Positions 50,317 to 63,300 of a stretch of 64,000 nucleotides of DNA are shown one piece after another (the stretch's first letter is position 1; each line of letters starts with the position of its first letter). Made by a program: the position numbers and the translations under genes. Below the pieces are notes generated by a model. That model had not been told where the DNA came from, did no database searches, and worked only from the letters and a program-made list of their open reading frames with translations. Location of the stretch: positions 9,592,501-9,656,500 of the forward strand of contig NC_135558.1 of the NCBI RefSeq assembly GCF_964340395.1, in the 5' to 3' direction. The DNA is from Glandiceps talaboti (lineage: Eukaryota; Hemichordata; Enteropneusta; Spengelidae).

Positions 50317-50559
50317 GTAAAGTAAATTTCAGAACTGCACACATGTTCATATGAAGTGATATTTATTTTTAATGTGATCTTTGTCGGATGTTACAAATTG
50401 ATATAATAACCACAAGTATTTACCCATGCGTAATATAGATTCCTAAATATCTAACCCTAAATAGAGCATTAAAAAATCAAGGAAAAATCAATCTCGATTA
50501 TGAAAGATGAGTGCATTATTATATTGTGTGGAGATGTTACTACAAGTTACTGCAGTAAA

Positions 50560-52480
50560 TGAACCAAAATTCGATAAAGGAAATCAAATGATGTTTATAT
50601 CAAACACATCATCCAATACTTATTTCTTGATGTGCAATCTAAAATGCTATAATAAGATGATTGCATAATTATGTTTTTGGACAGCAAAATGTTCGACATG
50701 CAAATTTCAACAATTTCAGAAAATTATTTTTTTTTATCGTATTAGCACAATATTTTGAATTCAATACACGCTTTCACTCACCATGTGATAAAATATTAAA
50801 GTCAAGTCAACATCTAAGAATATGACTTGAATACCGCTGGCTCTTTTGCACACAAATTTGAATTAAACATATTTCTCACATATTTCTTTATACATCAGTA
50901 CTGGCTGATATTTGACTTGAATTTCAGAAAATGAATTAATTTTTACATAAATAGCAGTTTTAAATTCAACACACAATAGCACCATGTGATCTCCAATAGA
51001 GAACATGAAATGAATGTCAACTCTTTTACACGAAAGTTTAAAAACTGTACAAAATTTATTTCCCCATCCTGTGAATTAAAAAGATAAACGCACAGCCCTT
51101 ATCAATATCTTAGTGTATGAATTGAATAGTCGACTATCTTACATTGAAAATGTTAAAAAGAAACGTCTCCTTATCGTTTCCCCATTTGATATTAAAATAT
51201 TAACAGATAAGCACATCCAATAGCCAAAATCAACTTTGTAGAAAACGAGTTGAATGCTGTTGACTCTCCCAGACTCAAATTTGAATTGAACATATTAATA
51301 AGTAAATTCAGAAATTCAAAAATGGTCACCATTTAATGCAGCACCCAAGTTCCCTAATGTATAACAGCAGGAAGAAACTGGGTGAGGGTGAGACTGAACA
51401 TCACCCTTCTTGCCAGTACAGACATGAGAAATAATTATAATCAAACCCAGCCGACTTTGCATTGCAGTGGCATACAAGCTAACTACATGGACACTACATG
51501 TATTTGAAGAATTGAAATATTGAAGACTACATGTATTATGGCATGTACTCAAATCAACATCTTTGAATATGAATTGAAGCTAGCCGTTACACAGAAATTT
51601 GCTCTCAGATCACTAAATATATTAAGAAAAAAGATTATACACAGCCCACATGATACGAAAGCTGGGAAGGGACTTCAGACTTCAGCCAATACAACCTCAA
51701 TCCCAGTATGCATCTGAGCTCCAGAAGTCCGAGGTCTGAAGTGTGAAGTCCCAAGTGTGAAGTCCCAAATTTCTGGCTTTTGTAAAATCAACATTTTAGA
51801 ATTGAATACCCTTAGGCCAAAAAATATATATATATCTGGTTCTGGTCAGGGTAAACTGTCTAAAGTGGTCCGATGACGTGAATTTTTTTTTTTTTCCTAA
51901 TTTTTTTTTTTTTTTTTGCAAATTAGTAAATACACATTTTTTTGACACTTTACATACTCTGTTCTATCATATTTACCTCTTGAAAAACTTCCTTTTTCTT
52001 CGAAGCAGTATTGTATTTAAGCAGTCTTGGCATGTAGGGTAGATTTCAGCTGCTTGTTCTCCTGATATCAGGAATAAATAAGGAACGGGAAAGCAAGTAT
52101 AATAAAAAAAAAAATAGGATCGACACGTGGGTATTCAGGGCACGCGCACGCTGACCAGAACCAGATATATATATATATTTTTTTTGGCCTTAACTTTCTT
52201 TCACATATATTTGAATTAAACAATATTTCTCACTAAAAGGACCGAAAATGTTCATCAGCTTAGTAATAAGATCTAATGCTAAGAACTTTGATCTGTTTGT
52301 GTGTTATAACCTCTGTAAATCATATTCTCACTGTTTGAATAAAATATTGAAGCTATGACTGTATTTTGTAAGACCATCAATCTTTCTTTAATACTGTGCA
52401 GACAAAACACACAAATTTGATTTCAACGCATACATGTAAATATTTTTCACTATGTAATCTCAAATAGAAGTGCACAAGCT
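50560..52480 (+). repeat. Decayed tandem repeat, interrupted by a MITE
   Basis: Anchor 'caaatttgaattaaacat' and variants near 50855, 51277, 52205 and 52411, with 'cttgaatRcYg' and 'accatgtgat' blocks between. Unit size is about 200 bp. The Harbinger-like MITE at 51815-52189 sits inside one unit. Confidence 0.7.
51815..52189. mobile_element. PIF/Harbinger-like MITE, TTA duplication
   Basis: Ends are GGCCAAAAAA, an AT dinucleotide run and CTGGTTCTGGTCAG, inverted at the right end over about 35 bp. TTA at 51812-51814 and 52190-52192 is the 3-bp duplication typical of PIF/Harbinger, and the GGCC start is common in that superfamily (Tourist-like). No transposase. T-runs and an internal GC-rich end (cacgcgcacg) are noted. 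Confidence 0.75.
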
Positions 52481-52489
52481 CAGAAGATC

Positions 52490-55400
52490 AGTACTCAAAT
52501 TGTGACATTTTGTGAGTGCATGAACACAACAAAAGGTTATGATTTCAGAAGCTCATCCAGTTTACAAGCCTGAGTATCTCCTATATAATAGAGTTCAACG
52601 TAGACTCATTTGTCATACTCACCATGCTACCTCAAATATTAAACTAACCAGTTCATAAGATCACAAGGTCATTAAGAGTGCATCAAAGGCTCAGAGAATG
52701 CATGAATATATGCAGTTTACTCTAAACTTATAAGCACACACATAAGTCAGCATGCATACCTGTACCTGTAGACATGACTTAAAGGGCCATGGCCAACTTG
52801 AGACAATACACATGATGACTATTTTCATCTTAATACTAGAAAATACATTCTTGATCTACAGAATCTATTATCATATTTTTGTTGATATAACCCTTAAATT
52901 GCTATAAATTAAACCATTCAATAGCTTTGACAAGTTTATGCATACATATGCTCATTTTCTGTAAGAATGATATCAGTTCTAATTTATGGGTACACCCAAA
53001 AATAACATTTTACAATGTATCTGATAACTAAACATATTTCAATATAGTTGAATACCGAAGAAATGATATTGGTTTGGTGTTTCACTCATGGGATATATGA
53101 TGTTTTTGTCACAAAGATAGAGACAATTAACTCAAGATTAAACAAGAACTCCAGAAACAATAACACACACAGAGCAGGATCCTTTACCCAATTGCATTGA
53201 AAAGTGATAAAGCATCGCTATTCATTTACAGTGCAGTAGAAACAGGCTTTTGTTGAAAATAGTGCACATGGACTTGATGATTTCAATGACTTTAATTGTG
53301 TACTTTCCAACTGATAATCAAAATGGTAACTTGTCTATACTACAATCTACATCCCTGTGAGCAGAATCTCTAGAATTTATTTTTGCATTTGGAGTTGTCT
53401 GAGTATGTAAAAAATATCGTGTCCCATGAGTAAACCACCCAGACATCTTCATTTTTCCTGTAACATGGTTGTGTAATTCACCGTATGAAATAAATATAAC
53501 TAAAAAATTCAGATCTGGTTGTAATCCATTCAATTTTAATACCAGTATCTAGTAAATTGTATTTCTATGGTATGGATAGTCAAGACTACCACCAGGCGAC
53601 GTGTTTTCCAAAACTGTACAACTGGGCACAGACAAGGAAGAAATCTTGTATGTGCACTGGGCGACGTGTTTAGTAGTGCAGTATTCATACAGAAAAAAAC
53701 ACCTGCAGGTGTCATAATATGCACAGCTACTATTGGCACGACTACGACAGCGAAATAGTAACCAATTTAACTGCATTGGGATGAATGCATGATGCATTGA
53801 TAGATTGAACTTTGAACTGTCTTTTCTCAAGGTAGAAAAAATCCTCTCTCCGAGCATTACGACAACTGGGGCCACAGAGACTTCACTCTCTTCACAACAC
53901 CTTGTTTAATTATGCAGAGCACATATACAATTCATGTATGATACATAAATTTTCATCTCCCATCTGAGTAATTTGGAACATTAAAGTGTTTCATCAGTTC
54001 CTTTCTGAATCCGATATCTACAGTAATAATGCTGTCAGATATAAATCTTCTGAAAATGTCTGTATAATCACATAATTTGTGGAAATCTGTGCAAAATTTT
54101 GTCTTATGCTGTGCTTTCAATAATCAAGGGTTTTAGGCTCATTTTGTCGGCAAAATAATTTGTTTTGCTAAAAAATCGAGGCAGCTGCAAATTGCACATA
54201 AGCAGCAAGGTTTATGGTTGGTTTTAATAGCCAACGTTAATTGACTGGCAAACAGCTGCATGATAAAATAAAATTGTAACTTCTGTGTGTATACTACCTA
54301 AATGTTGACATAAGAGATGCTGACCTCTGTATGCAAAAGATCCTGAGGTCATTTCTTAAAAGACAACTTGATGGACATCTTATACCTAACAGATCAAAGA
54401 CTTTGTGACTTGCATGTTTTATTCTGAGACTCTATCTAAAAAGTAAGAAATCAAGTAGTTGTGCATCAAGGGAATAATTATTTCCAACAGTCTGTCCAAC
54501 CTACCAAGTGCCTCTCCCCACAACCAATCTGACCGTGAGAAAATTGTGTATTTGGACTGATGTGGGCCTTTTCTATTACTCACATGTCCTGATCATTTAA
54601 ATGTTATACTTTCTGATGATAGCATGTATTGACTACGCTTCGTGTGTTTGGAAAAATGCATGAGGTAATAGTAGTGCCAGTCATTTTCTGTTAAGACCGT
54701 CAGCCGATCACAATCAGTCACATAACCACAGGAGACGTTTATCCATAAAGTATGGACTTTGTGAAGAGGCAGTGTAGCTCTGGGAGGTGAGAATGTTTTC
54801 CATGTTATGTTGTGTTGATTTGTGTTTGACTTGATGAAGTTTTGTAGCTGGGATAATCCGTGTTTGTTTGTTTCAAGTATACCATCTTGTCTATTTAATT
54901 CATTCTTAGATGATGAAAAAAGACTGAATTTGTAGCTTTTGAAAATCATCTTCATCTTCATCAGGAGGTCTCAAAAGGGTCTTCTTCAAATTTATCTTGG
55001 AATGTTTCTGTCGTTCAAATCAAGCCCTAAAAGATCATGGATAGCGCAATACAGATAAATAAAAGAAGATTAGTGTCTGTAGCTATTAATATTTTACTCT
55101 GATTCCAAAGATTCATTTCATATATGGCATTTTTTTTTCAAAATATTTAGTAATTCCCTGTAGGATTGTCATTTGAAGCGTTTTATAGATGGAGTTGCGT
55201 AATTTGCATTCAGAACATAGTTCAGATTTGATGAAAGAGTGATATATCTTCATGCTAAGGGGTAATAAGTTGCAGAAAGATATGCAATAACATAAACCCA
55301 AATTGACAAATCGATTTGCCTCAAAGTCAGGAATATTGCAACATTAAATTTTTTATAGCGAATTTTATCATGAATATGGAAAATATTTATGTTATTGATG

Positions 55401-57230
55401 ATGTATTCTCACCTCAAAGTTAGGAATATTTCAACATTTTAGTAAATTATTCAGCCAGGTGTGACATAAATGTTACGATAATCGCTAAATATTTATTATA
55501 CACATGTCTAACTGATTTTGCCTTGAATCCATATGTTTGCTTTCTTCAGCATTAAATGCACACTCTAACAACCATGTCAGATAAACTTCTCAGCCCCTAA
55601 TATCTCCCACATTATATAGATATATCTAAGATTTAAATGATTTCCAAAGAATCATTAAATATTCATAGATGAATAGAAGACCCTGGGACGATGACTATTG
55701 ATGTGCAATATACATGGAAAGCTGCAAACATGTTAGAGTTTGTGACCTCCCCTCTAGAATTTGATTTACAAAGTGGAATGATTATTTAATGGAGACAGGA
55801 AAAAGCTTGTTTCTTGAGTACAGGAATTAGGTTTCAATTAAACCATACTGAAAATCAATATAGTTTGCTCTGCTTGAATGAGTACACCTGTCCAGTATGC
55901 TTGTAATCTGCTGAGGAATTTTACAACTTTTGGAACTACTTTAATGTTAGTGTAGTCTAGTTCCGTAGTCTACTTCTAGTTCCCAACAGGAACTAGACTA
56001 AGGTTAGTGAGGAAGTTGAAAAGTTATAAGTGAAAACTGCACAATTTTTTAAATACATGTACATGTATACATATACATAATCAAATGTGAAGCAATCCGG
56101 TTGTAAATACTAAGTTTACTTGGAATTTGTTTTGAAAAATGACATCAAAATACCTAACATAATGAATTTTCATTTTTCAGTAAATTTTCTAACAAAAACA
56201 TGAAATAATCAGTGTGCTATGGAACAACCACTGTTATACCCTGTTATCAGGGTTTGGTGGGGAGGATCCTGTTGGTGGAGGGTCTATGGTGGGGCTAATT
56301 AATGAACCACAAATGTTGTCAGTGTACAAGATGTAATCACAGATTCTTGTGTTGACATATAGTTTTAAACATCTTCTATCAACTCCTGGCTCTAACTTCT
56401 GTTTGAGCAGTGTTGACATAAAGAAGAGATTTCTTGTCTGGCCATAAATGGGGAACTGACTGATGTACATGTTATTATATAGTTGTTAAATTGCCTGAGT
56501 ATCTATGAGTTGGTTTGATTCTAAGAATGAGAATAAGAAGTAGGTGAGTGAGTTGTCACAGATGTCTGTCCAAAAAAAATGTTTATCATAAGAATATTTG
56601 ATATTTAATATTGCCAAAGTTAGTATATTTATTGATGTAAGCTCATCTGTGTATTATGTGAATAGACTGGTGAACAATTGCACAGGTATGGATGGAGTCT
56701 TCAGTTTTGCTTGCAAACGTTTAAATATTGAGTTGTTAAAATAGAGTGTTACTGATTCTCCTTCTGCAATTTGTGTATATGTATTTCAAAGAACAGGAAA
56801 TTGCCAATACAACAATAAAATGCAGTCCGAAACACAATGTTATTTGATGAGTAAATCGTCACAGGTGATGATATGTAAGTAATTTGTGTCTTCAGATTCA
56901 TGACTTTTTAATGAAGAGCAAACTGGCTTCAGAGACTGATATTGAAATTATACCCTAACTGTCTGATATACTCAGGTATGCAACATCTCGTTACAAGGTA
57001 ATGAATTGATGGACTATTTCTAAATGGTTAAATGTGAATTTTGAACATTGAATCGAATCACTTATAGTTCTGATTATAAGAATTAGTGATCACAAAGTAC
57101 TGAATCTGAATAAAATATATCATGTTTCAAACTTAGTTGTTCAGAGCATGGACTTTGTTCTTCGAGTATGGAAATGTTTAATGAACCTAAATTGGGTACA
57201 TCCTTACAACATAAACATGCACTTACAGCT
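52490..57230. other. Presumed intron; no gene supported
   Basis: The longest open frame of the window (54593-54961, minus, 122 codons) has no recognisable motif, and I do not call it. A short hairpin 'tctagttcc...ggaactaga' is at 55949-55996. The frames near 53549-53875 are less AT-rich but have no homology. Confidence 0.3.
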
Positions 57231-57231
57231 C

Positions 57232-57640
57232 TTTTCGAAAAAGCATGTCCAAGCTATTAGAAGAACTATTAAGATCAGTGAGCCTGATTCACAAGGTTTC
57301 GAGTTCAGATAGACACCATAGAGATACCACAAAAACATCACTTACACAGTGTCAACATTTTTTTTAGTTAATGATATAAACAGTAACAGCATGCATAGAT
57401 AGAACTACAATTACATGAGGTATAACTTCTTGAAGTGCAAACAAAATCCATTGTCAGCAGCCAACTGAACTGTTTCTTTCATGCCGTTAATGTTTATATC
57501 ATTAACTAAATAAAGAGTCCACACTGTGTAAGTGATGTTTGTGTGTTATATCTTTCTAGTGTCTATCTCAACATAAAACCTTGTGATCAGGCTCATCATC
57601 TTGATAGTTTGTTTAACAGCTTGGGCAAGCTTCTTTGAAA
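57232..57640. repeat. Long hairpin, arms about 150 bp
   Basis: Left arm 57232-57390 pairs with the reverse of 57485-57640, sharing 'gagcctgat', 'cacaaggttt', 'catcacttacacagtgt' and 'tagttaatgatataaac'. Loop about 95 bp. Divergence is roughly 15-20% by eye. No clear target duplication was found. Confidence 0.8.
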
Positions 57641-58118
57641 AAATATACTTCCCTCATAAAAATTCCTATGCACACATCATTGGGCTGAGTTTAACATTGA
57701 GATAATTAAGACCATAGCCAAGTCCTCGGGATTTTTGCTTTCATTTTGCATATTTATTATTCAACAATGCACATTAATGTGTGTGTATGATATTGTTTAG
57801 CATATATAAGAATGATAGAAAAAATAGTTATTTTTGTAGACATTATACAAATTACATTTCAATCATATTGATTGGTTATGTATCATGTGTATCAGTGAAT
57901 TTTATTTCATGTTACTGTAAAAGATCCAAGAGTGCGTAAAGAAATTATTTCAAAGCACCATGAACAATGTATTAAACCTTGAAGGCAGGACAATATAATG
58001 GTGTGTTCAATGTCAACATGAATTAAATATTATTCACTGTGAGGATGCTGGTTGACAGGAAAGGCATCTTCACTTGCCCTTTCATCTATATTTTATACTT
58101 GTTCCATTGATATAATTC

Positions 58119-58210
58119 ACCTGGACAGGGTTCCACCTAACATAAATTCACTTGGACATGATTCCATCTAACATAAATTGACTTGGACATGATTCCACCT
58201 AGTATTCATA
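58119..58210 (+). repeat. 30-bp tandem repeat, three units
   Basis: 'cYtggacaRgRttccaYct' anchors at 58121, 58151 and 58182. Confidence 0.85.
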
Positions 58211-59329
58211 TATTCATTTTGACTAGTGGTTTCCATGAGAATTATGAATTTTACTCTTTGGACAGGATGCCATGTGAAACTCATCATGTTATATAATGTG
58301 TCATTCTAATAATAATAAAGAGTATTTATAATGTGCCTGTTCTCCAGAGAGCGCCAGGTGCAGATGCAGAACTACTTACAAAATAAAGAATCCAGAGTAA
58401 CAATTTGAAAACATTCTACCATTCAAACATATTTGTCTTTGATTACACACAATTCTAGGCCAGCTATTCATGTAAAATAATATTTTGTTGAATTTAGTTG
58501 TATAGCTTACTTTATAAGGGTGTAGGATGGATGATTGAGAACGTTCATAAATAAGGGTTTCAGAAATTGAAGAAGCATTTTTGTGAGTTACCAAATTAAT
58601 TTTTAAAAATTCATCATTTTTAAAAATTCAGCAAAATTAACGCCACAAACTTAATGAGTATTATCTGTTCAACGCTATTATGTTATATAGTCAGAAATTG
58701 ATAGGCTGAAATAAATATTTAAAGTCCTATCTTAAATTATGACTATCTTGTCCCTTTTAACTATAAACCCCCTGTCTTGTCATATTTTATTCAGTGGTTA
58801 ATAAATTTCTTAAACATCTGTGTGAATAGCCATCTGCATAGCTCACTTCATTTGTAGTGTTTTGATAATTAATTCTTTTACTTTAATGTCTTGATTACTT
58901 TTGGGAAAGAAAAAGTTACATGTGAAACTATACATATGAAAAGACTAATTATTAAGCCAACAATGAGGGCAGTGCAGATAAATAAAAAAATGCAAAAGTT
59001 TTATATTCTTATATATTAAGCAAATTAATCAACCAATCAACTTAATAGTTAGTAAACTGACTATACTAGGTTTGTAAACTAGTGTAAAAATATAAACACC
59101 TGTCATTGGAAACAGAGTAATCATTAGAGTTAGAAACTGTAAACCGATTGTTATTATTATTATTTATGAAAAATTTGACAATTATAAATGAAGTTATTGG
59201 ATTTTGGCACAATACAAATTCTTTTGATTGACTGATTGAAGTTTTACGTAATCATATATTGGAATCGGCATTTTGTGTTATAGACCAAATGACTAAATTG
59301 AAATACAGAACACTCATTTGAAAGACTTA

Positions 59330-60240
59330 TGTAGACCAGAAAAGACATGTACCCCGAGGCCTCTGAAAGGTTTGGCATTTAGGCCAGGAAAGACATGTAT
59401 ACCTCTGAAAGGTTTGCCATTTAGAAATAATCTGGTATGGACACTATCTGGAAAACTTCAAAATCTGATTTTCTTTTAATAACAAGATTAAGGCTAGAAA
59501 GAATCCCTGCAGTCTTGCTATCTGGTGTATACATGTAAGAGAGAGAACTTTGACTATAAAATGTACAATTAGGACTTAATACATGAGATTTGTGTAGTGA
59601 AATAGCTCAAAGTTGCAGGCTTGTACTCTCTGACTAAGATCCTTCCTTTAGAAAGAAAGATAATGATATTTCATAAGAAGCAAGAGGTTCAGAACCCATA
59701 TTAAATTCGATGTTTAATAGGGGAATGTTTATAGTAAAATATGTAATTAGGACTAAGAGGTCATATTTGCAGTGAAATATCTCATAGTTGCATGCCAGTA
59801 TTTTCTGACCGAGACTCTATTTGAAAAAAAAATGATGATGGCATTTCACTACAACATTAGGGTCATTAAGAGGTTCAAATCAGAATTTCTATTACTGGCA
59901 GATGTTCAATATTGACAGCAAAGTATGTAATAGGGAACTTGCAATCCAGACTGAGCATGCTCAGACGCAAAGGACTATGGGATTATCAGTGGTTATCGTA
60001 ATACCTAATCTGGAGCTACCGATAAAATTTAACCTCCCACAATGATCAGGGTGACTATGAATTGATTATTTGTGGTTACAAACAATGTAACATTATTGTT
60101 TACAAGGCTAATTGATCAGTATTTATTATCACATTTCCCATGATGCAACATTCAACATGGCAGGGTTCCAAGTTCCCTATTAGGGACTTTGTACGTTCCT
60201 TTTTCATGAAATAGCTCAAACCTTAGGCAGCTATATGGAA
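59330..60240 (+). repeat. Decayed tandem repeat, about 190 bp units, interrupted by a MITE
   Basis: Units share 'aRtatgtaattaggact', 'gtgaaatagctcaaa' and 'ctgacYRag'. A 50-bp duplicate 'ctctgaaaggtttggcattt' opens the region. The TA-flanked MITE at 59930-60180 splits the third unit. Confidence 0.65.
59930..60180. mobile_element. TA-flanked MITE, 251 bp
   Basis: Ends ATAGGGAACTTG and its exact inverse CAAGTTCCCTAT, flanked by TA (59928-59929, 60181-60182). It contains the palindrome TGAGCATGCTCA. No transposase. A Tc1/mariner-type origin is inferred from the TA duplication. Confidence 0.75.
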
Positions 60241-60910
60241 ATTAGTCATCATCAGTCATTATTTGAAGAGTATGTTTAAATGTATCCCATATTACTTTCA
60301 GAGCTTTCTCCTATCGAAGAAAAAAGTCCACTTTAGTACATATATGTTAAAAACAAAAAGAAAGTGTTCTTCATGGTCTTCTTGAGAAGCAAATCGTATA
60401 TCGGTCAGTGCATAAAACAACACACAGAAGTAGGTTTAGAAAGTTTTAGCGCAAATGAACCTTTGAAAGAGAAATTACGTACAAAAAGTCCAGTTACGGA
60501 AATTAAAATGCATGAGAAAATGGAAATAAATAGCGCTTTCAAAAAAGTATCACAGACAGATAAAAATGAGTGACATAGAGTAAATCGTACACGTACAATG
60601 TACATATGATGTAACTATTAAATTAGTGCTGAATATAAAAATGAAGTTTGCTAAAATACGAAAAAGCTCCACTTGTTGATTCTTGTTTACAAAATATCCC
60701 CAGGGAAATGTCATGACACCCACATTTTAATCACCATAATGGATTAATTAGAAGACATTACTCAAATGTTATTATAGGAATTTAAGTGGACAATGTTTTT
60801 CTTAGTCATGTATTACTTTATAAAGGATAGTGTCTGTCTACAGTACTGGCTATAAACAAATTACATATGCATGTATGTATGTTCATAGTTGAAGTGCAAT
60901 AATACCGAAA

Positions 60911-60924
60911 GTTGCCATGGCAAC
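60911..60924. promoter_or_regulatory. Palindromic X-box (RFX-type) site
   Basis: GTTGCCATGGCAAC is a perfect 14-bp palindrome and a full RFX consensus, about 480 bp before the ATG at 61405. A weaker relative GTTACCAAGACAAC is at 61114-61127. Confidence 0.5.
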
Positions 60925-61404
60925 TATTATGGAAATGAGCCATCATTAGTCAGCATTGATGTATCTCATACTGAAGGTAGTGCAGTCATATTAATCAATA
61001 GATTTGGAGACAAACATCAATATTTAATATGTAACCTTAAAATGCTCATAGCACCTTGGTTTGTTTTGTGCATTGTATATGCATAAGTGTTAATTTCATT
61101 TAAGTATAAAACTGTTACCAAGACAACTATTGTTTTCTTTTCACCAATTAAAAGCTTTAAAACAAGCTGTGAATCCAATTGGATAAACCCTCTTGGGACA
61201 AACACAAGAACTCAAGAGATGCAAGCTGTTGCTTTATGAATATGTAATTGTGTACATGTATACATTAATCAACGAATGCCCTGATGCTAAAAATACACTT
61301 GATGGTACATATGTAGATGTGTTCTGTAACTCTGTACACACTTAGTTGACGGATAGCATACAATGATGTAGGTAGCGTAGAAATCATCAGGGTGTAATGG
61401 AAAC

Positions 61405-61448
61405 ATGGATATCCTTGGGCCTGAAGCTTCATTGCCTCACAGAAACAG
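61405..61448 (+). CDS. Putative first coding exon C (alternative start)
   Basis: ATG in a strong context (AACATGG) reads MDILGPEASLPHRN plus AG, then donor GTATGC at 61449, phase 2. It is very short, so the call rests on the Kozak match, the donor, the shared phase with 41215 and 50144, and the X-box upstream. A (TGATG)5 microsatellite lies just inside the intron (61456-61481). Confidence 0.4.
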
Positions 61449-61481
61449 GTATGCCTGATGTGATGTGATGTGATGTGATGG

Positions 61482-62280
61482 TATTTGATGTGGATTGATT
61501 TAATACCAGACTTAATACCAATTTTTGCAGTGTTTTGTTCAATTTCATATCATGTTACACAACAAGTACTATTTTTGTGATGACGTTTTTTATTTATGAA
61601 TAGAATTATAGGATACACAGTGGCAGTTTTGATGATGACAAAAAACATGACCTTTGTGAAGTCCTTTCTAAAATATTTTCTAATATCTTGTAATCCCAAG
61701 TACACGTATTAATGTGTTATAATATACATTTTATCAAAATTTGTGCGGCATATATCTGTGAAAGGAAAGACCAGAATTGTAATAACATATAATCAATTGT
61801 ATATCCATCTGAATTTGGTGTAAATTTGTAAATTGAAAAAGACCACACAAGATCATGTATACTTCACTTGTTTGATGAGTACAGCACGACGGTTCTTGTA
61901 ACATCTCAAAGCAAATATTACGGCTCCTCAGATTCTTTTAAACATTCAACTCAGACAACAATTAAATTCTTCCTATAAAACCTACTGTGGTATTATTACC
62001 AACAGACTATCTTCTTGTAAATGATCAATGAAAGAATATCTGCACATAAATGTCATTTCAACAACATTAATTGATTATTGTGAATTATATTGAAATTAAT
62101 CATACTAGATATTTGAATTTGAATTGGTTTTCATTTATTTCACAAATATATAGTATTAGCTTAATAAAAAATACAATGTAGTCTTTTTTTGTAAGTGATA
62201 TTGCCTAGGTTTAGCATGTATGTGATACTTATGTTTCAACATCACACAGGTTCTTTCCGTCATGGTAAAAACATGTAATT
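61482..62280. other. Presumed intron; nothing recognised
   Basis: AT-rich, no supported feature. Confidence 0.35.
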
Positions 62281-62289
62281 GTTGAATAA

Positions 62290-63300
62290 ATGACACTACA
62301 GGTGTAGGCGAAAATCATGTATTTCGTTTATAGTAATTTCGATGTAGCTTGCAACTACTAGTCTGTCAGACAGACACATTTCATCTAACCCATTATTACT
62401 GTGTATATCTTCAAGGCGTAAAAATACAGATCTAGACAGCTGGCATAAGCAACAAACTACTGTTTATAGTAATTTTGGCCTGCAATTATTTGTCTGTGAG
62501 ACCAACACATTTCTATATCTTCAAAACATACAAATGCAGACTTTTGGTATTTAACTTAAATCACATGATAATTGCAATTTTGGCCTGCAGTGACTTATTT
62601 GGCAGATCAACATTTCTAATTGGAAATTACTAACATTTCACCTAACCCATTAAGTATATGTACATGCCATTATTCAAAACATATGAATACAGCCTGAATA
62701 ACTGCTTGCATACATGTACATGTAGGTAAAGAATCCCTGGCACATACACATGAGTTTATAGTAATTTTGTGTGAACTGTAATAACTTGTCTGTCTGTGTT
62801 TTCAATTTACAATTACTAGCATTTCATCTATCCCATTAACTACATGTATGTACAGGTACAGCAATATTACACACAAATACAGGCTGCTGGTATAAATAAA
62901 GAATCACTAGCATAATGAAACTAAATAGTTTAAGTAATTTAGATATGGCCTACAATTAGACTGACAAGTTTCCAATAGCATATTGCTAACATTTCATCTA
63001 ACCCGTTATACATGTAGAGCTTCAAATGCTATGAATATAGACATTCATATTGAACATAACATCAGACACATAAGTTTCCATTTGAACACTTGTAAGCTAT
63101 ATCTAAATCTTTAACTATAAAGTGCATCTCCACAGCATCTGTAGACTAGACAGACATTTATCCATTTGTTTTGAATGAACATTTCATCTAAACTCTTAAC
63201 TATATTTAATGTAGTTATCCTCAAAGCTGATGCAGACAGACAGTTGTCAATTTGTAACTTAACCAAACATTTCATCGTAAAACGTTAACTACATAATCTC
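62290..63300 (+). repeat. Decayed tandem repeat, about 180 bp units
   Basis: Anchor 'catttcatctaacccattaa' and variants near 62378, 62635, 62820, 62990, 63180 and 63270, with 'tttatagtaattttggcctg' and 'acttgtctgtctg' between. Old array, non-coding. Confidence 0.75.

Noticed and set aside
53549-53875. Open frames on both strands in less AT-rich DNA
   Set aside because: No homology or splice structure; overlapping frames on both strands suggest composition rather than coding.
54593-54961. Longest open frame in the window (122 codons, minus)
   Set aside because: No motif, no splice or promoter context, low-complexity start (MKMKM). Expected by chance in AT-rich DNA.
60364-60573. Charged open frame ending EINSAFKKVSQTDKNE
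   Set aside because: Coding-like composition, but it starts just after a stop, has no in-frame acceptor, and matches nothing I know. Worth a homology search only.
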